Positions 1-11,405 of a stretch of DNA of 64,000 nucleotides are shown here, piece after piece. The DNA is from Ailanthus altissimus (lineage: Eukaryota > Streptophyta > Magnoliopsida > Sapindales > Simaroubaceae), in the NCBI GenBank assembly GCA_946807835.1, contig OX327706.1, forward strand, positions 26,897,001-26,961,000, given 5' to 3'. Every line of letters starts with the position of its first letter. The stretch's first letter is position 1. A program made the translations under genes and the position numbers. Below the pieces are notes generated by a model that was not told where the DNA came from, did no database searches, and saw only the letters and a list, made by a program, of their open reading frames with translations.

Positions 1-530
1 GCCTTGCATCTACATCCGAGTTTCACCTGTTTCAGCCGTTGACTGCCATATTAGCTCACGCATTTTACGAAACTCAACCTCTAGATTATTAAGCCTTTCC
101 TTGTTGGTTCCCATCATGTAACGTGCTTTGATGCCAAGATGTTAGAACTCAACAGTTTATGAAAGAATGAAATACTTTATTTGCAAGAATCCTTAAAACA
201 CAAGAATTGTTCTTCAAGTCAAGTTTGAAGAGGTACCTTTAACAAGCTAATAATTTTTAGAATATTACTTCTGACATAGAACAACTTATTTAAGGAAAAT
301 ATTACAACGGTAATCTCTTAAAATATCTCAACTTTCCTCCCCTATGATCTCTCTATAATCACACCTCTTCCACAACTCGGAATTTACTGCACTGTCTTGA
401 AAAATAGCAACATCTTTGATATGTTTTCCTCTATTCCAGCAAGACTTGGTCTCTTTTCCACATTCAATATATCCAAGTACTTGGGGTTGGGTTTACTAAT
501 CCGCTTAGATCTATCATCTTCGATGTACGA
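1..530 (-). mobile_element. Truncated Ty3/gypsy-type element: gag start, primer-binding site and part of an LTR
   Basis: Read on the minus strand, the first ~120 bases encode a gag-like N-terminus starting near position 113 (MGTNKERLNNLEVEFRKMR, then degenerate). It is preceded by TTGGCATCAAAGC at about 126-138, a variant of the initiator-tRNA-Met primer site TTGGTATCAGAGC. Upstream of that, from position 140, the sequence ends in TAACA, as an LTR would. The outer LTR end is not seen and 530 is a guess. The rest of the element lies outside the window. An analogous layout with similar gag wording occurs at 43230 on the plus strand. Confidence 0.4.
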
Positions 531-539
531 TTAAATAAT

Positions 540-778
540 AAAGGAGTTTGCTCTTTCTCGAGGTTTATATTTTTTTTTAAAAAAGTCTATACTTTTTTTT
601 CAAAAAAGAGTTTGTGTTTTCTTTTTAAAAAAATTAATGTTCCCTTCTTTATTTAAGATCGTAGATATGATTGCTACTCCTTTTTTTTTAAGAGTTTATG
701 TTTAAGAAGGTATAAGTGTATACTTATTATAGTTTAATTTTGATAATCCTGTAATTGTAGTATAAATAGTCCTATAAT
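540..778. other. Intergenic AT-rich stretch with poly-T/poly-A runs
   Basis: Only homopolymer-rich AT sequence is seen; no gene or repeat family is recognised. Confidence 0.5.
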
Positions 779-1027
779 GTATATTCTTAATGATACTGGT
801 ATAAGATCAATATTTAAAAAAATATATATATATTAACACTAAAAAAAGCAATTACGAAATCACTAGATCTTAAAATAATAACGATGCATAGCCCAATATT
901 ACAATGATGTATATTCTTGATCATAACGATATAAGATCAATATTTCCAAAGAAAATATTAACACTAAAAATAGCAATTACGAAATTACTAGATCTTAAAA
1001 TAATAACGCTGCATAGTATTACAATGG
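779..1027. repeat. Tandem duplication, unit about 130 bp
   Basis: Two adjacent copies (about 779-908 and 909-1027) share GTATATTCTT, TATAAGATCAATATTT, TATTAACACTAAAAA, GCAATTACGAAAT and CTAGATCTTAAAATAATAACG in the same order, with scattered differences and small indels. The array is non-coding. Confidence 0.8.
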
Positions 1028-1065
1028 GCTTCGAAAATGGAGTCTGAATTTCACAAAATAAGTAG

Positions 1066-1119
1066 CGCCGTCTGTGGAACCCACGACCACATGCGCTCTA
1101 CCGGCTGAGCTAAGACAGC
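1066..1119 (-). pseudogene. tRNA-Lys(UUU)-like relic with anticodon arm and T loop deleted
   Basis: On the minus strand the 54 bases start GCTGTCT and end AGACGGC plus discriminator G, which form a complete 7-bp acceptor stem (one G-T pair). Between them are TA, a D arm (GCTC/GAGC, A box TAGCTCAGCCGG) and TGGTCGTGGGTTC from the variable/T region. About 13 bases covering the anticodon stem-loop are missing at a CATG repeat, and about 6 bases of the T loop are missing. The remainder matches my memory of plant tRNA-Lys(UUU). It cannot be a working tRNA. It could also be a head fragment of a SINE. Confidence 0.7.
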
Positions 1120-2066
1120 TTGTGATGCTTTGTTCAGTGTTTAGCCTACGGACAAAATCGTCCAGTTGTGAATTTTTGCTTCCACTAAAATGAGCTGCCT
1201 CTATAATACTAATGTACAACTTCTTCTTCATCATCATGCGCAAACTTTCATTATTATAATAAATCATATTCATACTCCATTATGATTAAGAACTGCCAGC
1301 CATCAGAATGATTCAGAGAATCAGAAATGGGATGAAATGGAGGTGCAAATTTGTGCAATTTACCTCACTTCCATTTTCCATTTGGAGGTAACCCTATACA
1401 GTTATCATTCCCTTAGTCTTGGACCTTTGCTTGCAGCTGAGCTGAAGAAGCCTTTCCCTTCTTTTCATTGTTTGGAATTACAAAGATAAACATCTCAAGC
1501 AAATTTACATCTCCTTATACCCACCACAAATTAAAATTTCATACCAATACCATCATCTACTTTCCAAGTTCCTTGCTATATAATCTCCATGAATGTAATA
1601 AAAATGAACTTGCAAAATTTTTCTGTATATGGACAAGATAACTTATAGAATGTGTCTTACTTGCACATCAAAGAGACCGCTACATGTTGATATACATATC
1701 ATCAAACATGATAATGCCCAAACCAGACACATCCCGACAAATGCCCCGGCACTTGGAAATCAAAGCCATTCAAGAATCTAGAAAGCTAGCAGTGTTAACA
1801 CTGCAATTCTCAAGCCACCCAATCAAGAAAAAAACATACATACAAGGTGGAGCATGAAACTTTAGTTAATTATTCCATCCAACATTACATTCTAAACTGT
1901 AGTAATAAATCAATCTAAAATCGTACTCTTTATACCATTCAATTTTTCTTTTAAAATCAATAAATAAAGCAGTCCGGATCCATCACACAAACAGGCCCAG
2001 AATATTTGTTCTTATGTAGAATAAATTTGCTTATAGCCTGAGCTGCTTTCATATCCCAACCACATC
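1120..2066. other. 3' flank of the thioredoxin reductase gene
   Basis: This presumably includes the NTR 3' UTR near 2066 downwards. No coding exon or repeat family is recognised in the rest. Confidence 0.45.
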
Positions 2067-5000
2067 CTACAGTGAAGGTTCACTCTTACCCTCCTGAGAT
2101 CCTACCTCTTGCAAGTAATGCTCAGCTTCCAAGGCTGCCATGCACCCTGAGCAACAAGAGAAATGAAAGTGTTTGGTCAGCTTAATGAAAAACCAGGTAT
2201 GCATTAGAAACAACATTGCATTCAGTATATCAACCCAAGGTACAGTTTTAGAAGGATCCCAATGAAATAATAGTTGAGTCCATTGGCTACAGTGAGAATC
2301 AAGCAACTTTTATTCCCACCCAATAAAAGTGAGTGAAGAGAAAACAAGTCGCAGATTCTTTCTGTTTTAGTCATGAATTCCATCACCACAAAATCCTACA
2401 CCTAATTATAAGGGGCATAGCACACCAACCCCAAATTATTCATATTATGCTTATTGTTTTGAGGTATTGCAGATGATTTCAACTGTTCTACATGCACTAA
2501 AGATTTTCAAGTTCACTCAAAATATTTGCCTACGTGAATAAACTACTAGCAAAAATTATCACCAACCTCCCTACAGGCCAAGCAAAACTGCATTAACATA
2601 AAGAAAGATGTGTTTGGCATAGAGGTGAAAGATCTGCTTGGTATAGAGGAGTTGTGGCATTGAAGCTACAAACCATTCGTTGGGTGAAAGCACTAGTTGT
2701 GAAATAAAAGAAGGAAAATGTTTGGTAAACACTTAATTGCAAATTGGAAATTGTATTTTTCAAACACTTTTAACTATTGAGCTTGAAGCACCTCTATACC
2801 AAACAAACCCGAAGTCATCTAGTGAAATTAAGATTGTCTTCAGGCTAGCATAAAGATTCATAATGTCGTAAATTATCAATCAAGCTAAAGCCCACATCAA
2901 CTTAGCAACACTGATGAAGCAGGTATGCCTAAGCTCAGTAAAATAACCCATTTAATTGTGCAACAAAAAGTGATCAATAAACTGTTAAGAAATAGAGAGA
3001 GAAAAATTCTTGTCTATTGATAATGAGAAAAATACATCATTATATAGGTGAAATTATGCATTCTATTTGAAAGGTTATCAATCTATTTCCTATTTTATGA
3101 TATTGACTATAAATATATACAAAATACTATATACATTTCAACACTTCCCCTCAACTTGGAGCATATAAATCATATGCGTTAAGTTTGTACCAAATAAAAT
3201 CAATTCGAGAACCCCTAAGAGATTTAGTGAGGATGTTTGCTAATTAGTTGTTTGAGCAAACATGACTTGTGAAAATACAGCTAGACAAAACCTTCTTTCG
3301 AATAAAGTGACAATCAATTTCTATATGTTTAGTCCTTTCATGAAATACCGGATTAGATGAAATGTGCAATGCAGCTTAATTATCACAAAATGACTTCATT
3401 TGTGATGTATCTACAAATTTCAATTCTTAGATCAATTGTTTCAACCATATAAGCTCACATGTTGCTAAGGCCATAACACGATACTCTGCTTCTGTGGTTG
3501 ACCTGGCAACAACTTCTTACTTCTTACTTTTTCATGATACAAGGTTTCCTCTAATAAGAACACAGTACCCAGTAGTAAAACATTTATCTGATGAAAAACC
3601 TGTCCAATCATCATCCGAATATCCGACTACCTGTGTATGACCCTTATTCTCATATAACAAACCTTTTTCTGGTGCACCCTTGATATACCGTAAGATTCGA
3701 ATAACTGCATCCCAATGACTATCACATGGAGACTATAGAAATTGACTGACAACACTGACCAAAACGAAAAAGAAAATATCAAGCCGTGTGATGGTGAGAT
3801 AATTAAATTTACTAACTAGTCTCCGATATCTCTCAAGATCTGCAAGAGACTCCCCCTGAGTAGGTAAGAGTTTAATATTAGGATCTATAGGAAAGTCTAC
3901 CTAGCAACAACTTCTTGCTTCTTACTTTTTTATGATACAAAGTTTCTTCCAACAAGAACATAATACCCGGTAGTAGAACGTCTATCTGATGAAGAACCTA
4001 CCCAATCAGCATTTGAATATCCGACTACCTGTGTATCACCCTTATTCTCATATAGCAAACATTTTCCTAGTACATCCTTGATATACTATAAGATTCGAAT
4101 AACTGCATACCAATGACTATCACATGGAGACTGTAGAAATTGAATGACAACACTGACCGAAAAGAAAATATCAGACCGTGTGATGATGAGATAATTAAAC
4201 TTACTAACTAGTCTCCGATATCTCTCAGGATCTACAAGAGATTCCCCCTGACAAAGTAGGAGTTTAATATTAGGATCCATAAGAGAGTCTACCTGGCAAC
4301 AACTTCTTACTTCTTACTTTTTCATAATACAAGGTTTCCTCCAATAAGAACACAATACCCAGTAGTAGAACGTTTATCTGATGGAGAACCTGCCCAATCA
4401 GCATTTGAATATCCGACTACCTGTGTATGACCCTTATTTTCATATAGTAAACTTTTTTCTGGTGCACCCTTGATATACCGTAAGATTCAGATAACTGCAT
4501 CCCAATGACTATCACATGGAGACTATAGAAATTGACTGACAACATTGACTGAAAAAAAAATATTAAGCCATGTGATGGTGAGATAATCAAACTTACCAAC
4601 TAGTCTTCGATATTTCTCAGGATCTGCAAGAGACTCCCCCTGACTAGGTAAGAGTTTAATATTATGATCCATAGGAAAGTCTACGGATCTCAGTCTAACA
4701 TCCTTATTTCTTCTAAAATATCCAACGCATATTTTCTTTGAAAGATAACAATTCCATACTTAAATTGAGCAAACTCTATACCAAGAAAATATTTAAGCAA
4801 TCCTAAATCTTTAATTTGAAAATGTCGGAACAAATGATTCTGTAATTGCTTAATACCGTCCAAATCATCTCTTGTAATGACAATATCATCAACGTAGACT
4901 ACTAAATATATGCATTGGCCTTGTGATGTATGTCGATAGAAAACAGAATGATCTGACTCATTTCGAATCATGCCAAACTCCTTGATAACAGTACTAAAAC

Positions 5001-8000
5001 GGCCAAACTAGACACGAGGAGATTATTTCAAACTATACAAGAAGCAACGAAACTTACACACCAAACCAGACTCCCCCTAAGCAACAAATCTAGGTAGTTG
5101 CTCCATATATATTTCTTCCTGAAGCTCACCATAAAAAAATGCATTTTTTATATCGAGTTGATGCAAAAGCCATTGACGAATAACAGCTATAGACAAGAAC
5201 AACCGAACAGATGACATTTTAGCCACAAGAAAAAAAGTCTCATAATAATCCTGCCTATAAGTCTGAGTGTACCCTTTTGCAGCCAACCGAGTTTTCAATT
5301 TGTCCACCTGACCATTAGGTCCAACCTTGATAGTGTACACCCATCGACAACCAACCGCAGAGTGTCTGGGCGGTAACCAAACCAATTCCCATATACCATT
5401 AGCATGCAAAATAGCCATTTCCTCAACCATTGCTTGACGCCGGCCAGGATGGAAAAGAGCCTCACGAAGTGTTTTAGGAATAGAAACAAAAAATAAAATA
5501 AATACAAAGGCATAATATAGGAAAGATAATCGATGATAACTAAAAAAGTTGTACATAGGATGAGAATTGCTAGTGGAACGTATACCTTTACGAACAGCAA
5601 TTGAAAATTGATCAGCAAGAAGCAGGACCTCAATAAGAGAAGAATCTAGAGCAAAAAGTGAGTCAACGGGAACCTTAAAAGCCTTAGGAGTGGTATCACT
5701 GTAAATACCTATAGGATCAAAAGGAACAAGACTATCACAAGCTAGAGAGGGAGAATCTTCGATGGGAGGATCATGCTGTGGGATAGGAACAAGTTCAGTG
5801 TTTAACTCAGGAGGAAGAATAATATAAGAAATTAGAAGAGCCTCTGTGATTAACATATTTTCTGAAGCAGAGAAAAAAAAGAAAGGGAAAGACTCAAAAA
5901 ATGTGACATCAATAAAAAGGAAATGGCGTCGGGTCTTAGGAGAACAACACTTATATCTTTTCTGAAGACATGAGTAGCTAAAAAAAATACATTTGATGGA
6001 CCGAGCGGATAATTTGTCTTGACCAGGAGAGAAGACATGGATAAAACATATGCAGCCAAAAACACGCTGCTAAAGATGAAACAATGGTTGATCAGGATAC
6101 AGAACAGAATGAGAGACCTAATGTTATAACATGGAGGAGGGCATTAGATTTATCAAAAAACAAGCAGTAAGAACAACATCCGCCCAAAAACGGAGAGGAA
6201 CATTATTATATATAAGCAAAGTACAAGCAATTTCAATGAGATATCTGTTCTTACGCTCGACAACTCCATTTTGTTGTGAAATATAGATATAGGAAAACTA
6301 ATGTAAGATGCCTTGAGAAGACATAAATTTAATAAAATGAGTAAAAAAATATTCACGTGCATTATCACTACGCAATCTACGGATAGTAATGAAAAATTGT
6401 CTTAATTTCAGCATAAAAGGATTCAAAGATGAAAAATAATTCAGAGCGATCTTTCATTAAAAATAATCAAGTGCAACACGAATAATCATCAATAAACGCA
6501 ACAAAGTATTTAAAATCTAAAACAAAAGACTCGACTAAGACCCCAGACATCTGAATGAACTAATTCAAAAAGAAATGCAGCCCGATTATTGACACACTTT
6601 GAAAATGATCCACGAAAGTGTTTTTCAAAGTGACAAGACTCACAATTAAAAGACGATAGACTAGAGAGACCTGGAACTATTTTTCGAATCTTTAACAGAT
6701 TTAAATGTCCCAGACAATTATGAAAAAGTGTTAGTGATTCAGTGACAGTGCATGCAACAAATAGTTGAGGAATACTCAAATAATTGAGCCCATGTGACTC
6801 ACGACCTACGCTAATTATCTTTCTTGTACTGTGATTCTGTATAAGAACAGAGTCATTAACAAAGGTGATTGCACAGTTTAAAGAGCGAATGAGTTTACTG
6901 ACAGAGATTAAAAGGGCAATGCGGTATATAAATAACAGATTCTAAAAGTAAAAAAGGAAGAAGATGTGTTCGACCAACTGCTTGAGCAGTAGTTGTGGAC
7001 CCATTAGCTAAGGCGACAAATGGCAACAGCCTAGATATAGAAGTATGAGAAAATAATTTAAAGTTACCAGAAATGTGGTCAAAGGCACCAGAATCAAGGA
7101 CCCAGGGTCCTAAAAAGGAAAGCTGAGTAATACAAGCAACCAAATTACCACTATGTGCAATGGAGGCAATGGAAGAGGTAGACTTCTTATCCGCTTGGTA
7201 TTTAAGGTATTTTTCATAGTCGATACCAGTGAGAGTTACAGATGCAGGTTGCTTGTCTATTTTAGAGCTCTCAGTAGTCATATTGGATCACAAATCGGAG
7301 AGAAGAAGAAAACAACTGACAATCAAGAGTAGTTTTCCAGTAACACACTGGCAGTTTCTGGTGACAATGATGGCGTCCAGTGACAGCAAGTGACACGGTG
7401 GCAAGTATTTGGTTCACCGGCATCGTCTGAAGCTATTGGTGCTGGCGGTGAGGAATCACACGCGCTAGAGGAGGAAATCAGTGATCATGTGACGGCGGCG
7501 GAGAGGCATCGCGTGGGGGCGCGTCTAGCGGCAGATGAGTGCACGGTTGCTACAAGCTTGGTTGTCGACCTTGTCTGCATTCACGAGAAGGTTGATCGCT
7601 GGAGAAAAGTCACTGGAGAGAGAGATCGAAAACTGGCCGAAAATATGGGCAGCGCGTAGAGGCACGTGCGATGGCCGATGACTACTGGCTGCCGTAGAAG
7701 TGATCGTCGGCGTTGTCTGAAGGCAGAGACACCGGCGGTGATAGTCCATGGCCGAAAAATTAAGTCAGATTCCGATGAGTGGCGCGTGGTGGGGTGTCCA
7801 GCGGGATTTCAACGCCTATCTTCTTGGGGTTTCACAAGTGAGTTACTAATGATCTCAAAGCTAAAGACACGACCACCGAAAAAATGAAGAAAACACAGTG
7901 GTCGAAAAAAGAACAAGCAACTTCACTAGAAAAATTAAGGATCGAAGAAAGCACAATAGCTCTGATACCATGTGAAGAGATAGAGAATGAAAAATTCTTG

Positions 8001-9836
8001 TCTATTGATAATGAAAAAAATACATCATTATATAGGTGAAGTTATGCGTTCTATTTGGAAGGTTATCAATTTGTTTCCTATTCTATGATATTGACCATAA
8101 ATATATACAAAATACTATATACATTTCAACATAAACATTTAAGTTTCTAAGCCTTGGATCCTTAGACTTCCACATTCTAAAGCTTACATAGTCAAACAAA
8201 GGCATGCTCAAGTTTGAGCTCAATCTGACAAGTCCCAATGATATACTAGGAAGAAAAAAAGTAAAAAAGAAAAAAGAAATTGCCAGATATCATTACCTTA
8301 AGGCAATCATATCTTATTATTGTATTAGCAATGCCACAATGCTTTAAAGTTATAAGCTTACGTGAGAAATAAACAAAATAAAGAAGAATATTTCAACTGA
8401 TAAGCCCTAACCAAGTCATCTAGTATCTCAGAAGCTTCACTACACACAATTTAGCTCAATGATAATTTAAAATTGTTACTCAATTGACATCATTCATCAC
8501 TTAAAAAGTTTCAGCATTTCCAAGGTGCTGGCTGCAAATCATAGAACCAATAGTGCATTCTGTACACCTTGGTTTCACTTGAAGCTAAGGGTTAAAAGAT
8601 ATGCATGTCATCTGGAGCTGTAAACTATAATTTACACGGAATTAAATAAATTACACAGTGCATTTGACATGAATGATAATTGGTCAGAACCCCTTATAGC
8701 AGAACCCCATTCATTTCTTATAAACTTGATAGAATATAACAAGTGCTGAGATAAGAGTACTAACCAGTGCCGGCGGCAGTAACAGCCTGCCTGTACTTCT
8801 TGTCCTGAACATCTCCAGCTGCAAAAACGCCGGGCACGCTAGTCTGAGTAGTCCCCGGTTTAGTAACAACATAACCATCAGAATCAAGCACCAATTGACC
8901 ATCCAAGAACTTGGTGGCAGGCTCATGTCCAATTGCAAAGAACAACCCAGACACCTTCAAATCAGAAACCTCTCCAGTCACCACATTCTTCACCTTCAAT
9001 CCACCCAAAACCTTATCCCCGTAAGCCTCCACAACAACTGAATTCCAAATCACATCAATCTTAGGGTTCGTAAGTGCCCTGTTCTGCATGATCTTAGAAG
9101 CTCTAAAACTATCCCTCCTATGAATTATATAAACCTTTGACCCATACTTGGTCAAAAAGTTCGCTTCCTCCATAGCTGAATCCCCGCCACCAATGACAGC
9201 CAAGGGTTTGTCCCGAAATATTGGAGCGGCCCCATCACAAACGGCACACGCCGATATCCCCCGGTTCCAGAACCCACTTGGGGCGTTACCGGAGCCGGGA
9301 AATTGCAACTTTTTCGCGACGGCTCCTGTGGCGACGATCACGGAATCAGCCAAAACGGTTTTGGAATCCGTAAAGACTTTAAAAGGGAAGGCGTTGAAGT
9401 CGACTTTGTTGACGGTCTCCGTGAATATCTGGGTGCCGAATCGGAGAGACTGGTTGCGGCAGCGGTCCATCAACTCACCGCCCATGATTCCGTCGGGAAA
9501 TCCCGGGAAATTCTCCACGTCGGAGGTGGTGGTGAGCTGGCCCCCGGGGGCGATATCGTTGGCCATCCATCCCTCGAAGAGGATGGGTTTGAGCTCGGCT
9601 CGGGCGGCGTAGATGGCGGCGGTGTGAGCGGCAGGGCCGCTGCCGATGATGCAGACTCTGGTCTTGAGGGACTGGAGATCGTCCATGGCGGCGTTGGTGA
9701 TTTTTGGGCCGGCGGTAGTGGAGAAAGCAGAAGAAGAAGCAGCGGCGGGCGCGGCGGAGGATGTTGTCACCAGTCCCCAGAAACTGCGCGCTTTGGTCAG
9801 CAGTGATTTCAACTTACTAGGGTTTCTATAATTCAT
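2067..9836 (-). CDS. NTR: NADPH-dependent thioredoxin reductase, NTRA/NTRB type, two exons (complement of 8765-9836 and 2067-2146)
   Basis: This flavoenzyme passes electrons from NADPH through FAD to thioredoxin h/o in cytosol and mitochondria. The joined product is 383 aa, the usual plant length. Visible motifs are FAD-binding GSGPAA at residues 65-70, GGQ at 98-100, the redox-active CAVC at 197-200, NADPH-binding GGGDSA at 215-220 with HRR at 238-240, and GVFAAGD in the second FAD segment. Residues 1-50 (rich in Ser/Ala/Arg/Lys, few acidic) look like a mitochondrial presequence; Met51 could start a cytosolic form. The donor is G|GTTAGT at 8764, the acceptor TTGCTCAG| at 2147, and the join falls inside the Gly of GTGCMAA. 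The 6618-bp intron (2147-8764) holds a Copia element. The rest of it (2147-2977, 8137-8764) shows nothing recognisable. Both exons look intact. Confidence 0.96.
2983..3143 (-). repeat. 3' LTR of the intronic Copia element (161 bp)
   Basis: On the minus strand it begins TGTTGAAATG and ends CTTAACA. The preceding minus-strand sequence GAGGGGAAG (3144-3152) is the polypurine tract. Confidence 0.95.
3160..7281 (-). pseudogene. Degenerate Copia polyprotein (gag body missing)
   Basis: Order on the minus strand is as follows. The start at 7281 reads MTTESSKI, then passes directly into the linker before the protease, whose catalytic DSGA lies near 7090. GAG-pre-integrase with a HHCC-type zinc site (HNCLGH, CESC) is at about 6780-6510, followed by integrase core remnants at about 6500-5850. 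The RVT_2 reverse transcriptase is at 5856-5077 and 4971-4690, with an intact catalytic YVDD at 4885-4896. RNase H remnants run down to about 3160. Frames change several times. Compared with the sister copy at 29977-35113, about 800 bp of gag is absent, and the MTTESSKI start and the downstream segment are fused in frame. Two extra copies of the RT/RNase H junction are inserted. Confidence 0.9.
3501..4684 (-). repeat. Tandem triplication inside the Copia pol region (units of about 398, 392 and 390 bp)
   Basis: Three head-to-tail copies start at about 3501, 3899 and 4291. Each begins CTGGCAACAACTTCTT (CTAGCAAC in the second) and ends near GGAAAGTCTAC (AGAGAGTCTAC in the second). In element sense each unit runs from the end of reverse transcriptase (DSPMDPN-like) to the start of RNase H. 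Flanking sequence before and after is single copy. The copies differ by point changes and small indels, so the amplification is old. Confidence 0.93.
7282..7958 (-). other. GC-rich untranslated leader of the intronic Copia element
   Basis: This is about 680 bp between primer site and first ATG, markedly richer in G+C than its surroundings. The equivalent leader in the second Copia element (30137-30798) is similar in length. Frames open on the opposite strand here look fortuitous. Confidence 0.6.
7959..7970 (-). other. Primer-binding site, initiator tRNA-Met type
   Basis: Minus-strand TGGTATCAGAGC follows the 5' LTR with no gap. It is the canonical Copia primer site. Confidence 0.93.
7971..8131 (-). 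repeat. 5' LTR of the intronic Copia element (161 bp)
   Basis: It begins TGTTGAAATG and ends TCTTCACA on the minus strand. It is the same length as the 3' LTR, with about 12 substitutions between them, and borders the primer-binding site. Confidence 0.95.
9681..9692 (-). promoter_or_regulatory. Strong internal start context (Met51 of NTR)
   Basis: The second in-frame ATG, codon 51, sits in GCCGCCATGG, a near-ideal context. The first ATG at 9834-9836 lies in AATAATGAAT. Leaky scanning or an alternative transcript start could therefore give a long mitochondrial and a short cytosolic enzyme, as is known for Arabidopsis NTRA/NTRB. That this gene does so is inference. Confidence 0.5.
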
Positions 9837-10888
9837 TATTATTGTTTATTTATTTAAAAGAAAAAGGAAAACAAGAAACAAGCACACGGCACACGCTCGC
9901 GCCTTTTTTTAATTCGGCTCTGACGTTTGAGCGCCAAATCGCGCTCCGAACGGGAAGTACAAAGTTTCTGGATCACTTTTAAAACAATTTTGTTCGCACG
10001 TTGAATGTGCAAGATTTTAATGACTAAAAGCGAAATCAAAAATAAAAGGAATTTTTTTTTTAAATAATCTTTATTTTAATATTTTATTTTCTTAAGCACA
10101 CATAAAATTTTTAATATTTTATAATTACAAAATTTAGAAATTGAACTCTTTTACTCTTAAATTATATTTTTCTTCTTTTCTTATTTATAAAGATTTTTTT
10201 AAATTAATTATTTACATTGTAATAAATATAAGTAAAATGAGTGGGTATTTTAAAAAATATATAAATATTATGAAATTTTGGTAAAAAATGATCTAAAAAT
10301 TTAAAAATTCAACAAAAACTATTAATTTTAGGTGATGGCCGCTAATAGCGCACACAGCATACGCACACCACTATAAGTAGCATACGACATGCGCATCAAG
10401 GCTAGTGATCAGAATCGGTGATTTTTGTCACATTTTAAGCTAATTTTTCACTCATTTTTTTATAATATTTACTCATTTTATTAATATTTGTCACAAAATA
10501 ACTTATCAATTGGAGGAGAAATTTTAAAAAATGAGAAAAGAGTGGAAATATATTTTAGAGTAAAATATTAAAATTATAACTTTTTTATTATAAAAGTTTA
10601 AAATTTGTATGTGTAATTAAAAAAAATAAAGGGATAAGGATATTTTTACCCGCTAATTAACAATGTTGCTATAATTTGATTAAAAATACCTAATTTTGTC
10701 CCAATCTATTAAGTTTTACCATTAATTTTAATAGTTAAAGGGTTAAAAAGTAATCTAACATTATAAATAAATTAAACTTTGGATATGTTGCACAATCTTA
10801 TTTATTCATTATCTTTTGAACACATGACACAATCTCATTCATTAATTTAATTTAATATAAATTTTAAAAAATAAACTTTAACAAAAGG
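9837..10888. other. NTR promoter side and AT-rich intergenic DNA
   Basis: Upstream region of NTR. No clear TATA box is placed. From about 10040 the sequence is AT-rich and shows no gene. Confidence 0.4.
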
Positions 10889-11405
10889 ACACGTTTCGTA
10901 ATATAATTAGTTGTTTTGAACACATGTCAACATGTAATTGATTTATATTTTTATTAAATAATATTTAAATTAAATTAAAAATAGAGTTGCCATTGTCACC
11001 AAAAAACGACGATCAACTGCCATTTTTCAACGACGTTTCGATAATAAAAATGATCAAATTTTTATATCATTAAACTATATTTTTTATTATTTATACAATG
11101 ATAAAGTCATTTTTTGCATACAAAAAAAATTAGAAGATGACACTATTTTTGCTCGTCTTTTTGTTTTTTTGATAAAAAAATATCAAATTATTGTATAGAT
11201 CATAAAAATAGAGTTCAATAATATAAAATTTAAATTTTTTATTGTCCCACCGTCATCGAAAAGTGATGGCTGGTGATTGACATAATATTTTTTTAATAAT
11301 AGTGGTAGATTTTTTTAATTTTTTAATTTTATTTTAAAATATAATTAATTACATGTTAGCACGTGTTCAAAGTAACTAATTATATTATAACATATTTATT
11401 TTCAT
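10889..11405. mobile_element. Foldback element / MITE-like long palindrome (~517 bp)
   Basis: The left half (10889 to about 11130) and the reverse complement of the right half align along nearly their whole length. Shared outer blocks are TAATATAATTAGT, TTTGAACAC and AACATGTAATT. Inner blocks include CCATxACTTTTCGATGACG-like versus CCATTTTTCAACGACG. Arms are about 240 bp with a small central loop near 11130-11150. No coding capacity is seen and no convincing target duplication was found, so the family is unassigned. An imperfect hairpin transcript is possible. Confidence 0.7.

Larger units (their letters stand above)
2983..8131 (-). mobile_element. Copia LTR retrotransposon in the NTR intron, sense to the gene
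   Basis: This is a 5149-bp element flanked by perfect 5-bp target duplications TAAAC (2978-2982 and 8132-8136). LTRs are at 2983-3143 and 7971-8131. The initiator-tRNA-Met primer site lies directly inside the right LTR and a polypurine tract directly inside the left LTR, so the element reads on the minus strand, like the host gene. Coding order is protease, integrase, reverse transcriptase, RNase H. It carries many stops and frameshifts, a missing gag body and a triplicated 395-bp segment, so it is non-autonomous. The two LTRs differ at about 12 of 161 positions by my count, so the insertion is not recent. Confidence 0.96.

Noticed and set aside
3501..4684. Regularly spaced repeats considered as a CRISPR-like or satellite array
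   Set aside because: Units are ~395 bp coding segments of Copia pol, only three copies, with no spacers; a plant nuclear context.
7390..7887. Open frames on the plus strand in the leader of the first Copia element
   Set aside because: Antisense to the element, no family features, and located in its untranslated leader.
9148..9831. Three long open frames on the plus strand opposite NTR exon 1
   Set aside because: They are antisense to a strongly conserved GC-rich exon and encode no recognisable domain; open only because of codon composition.
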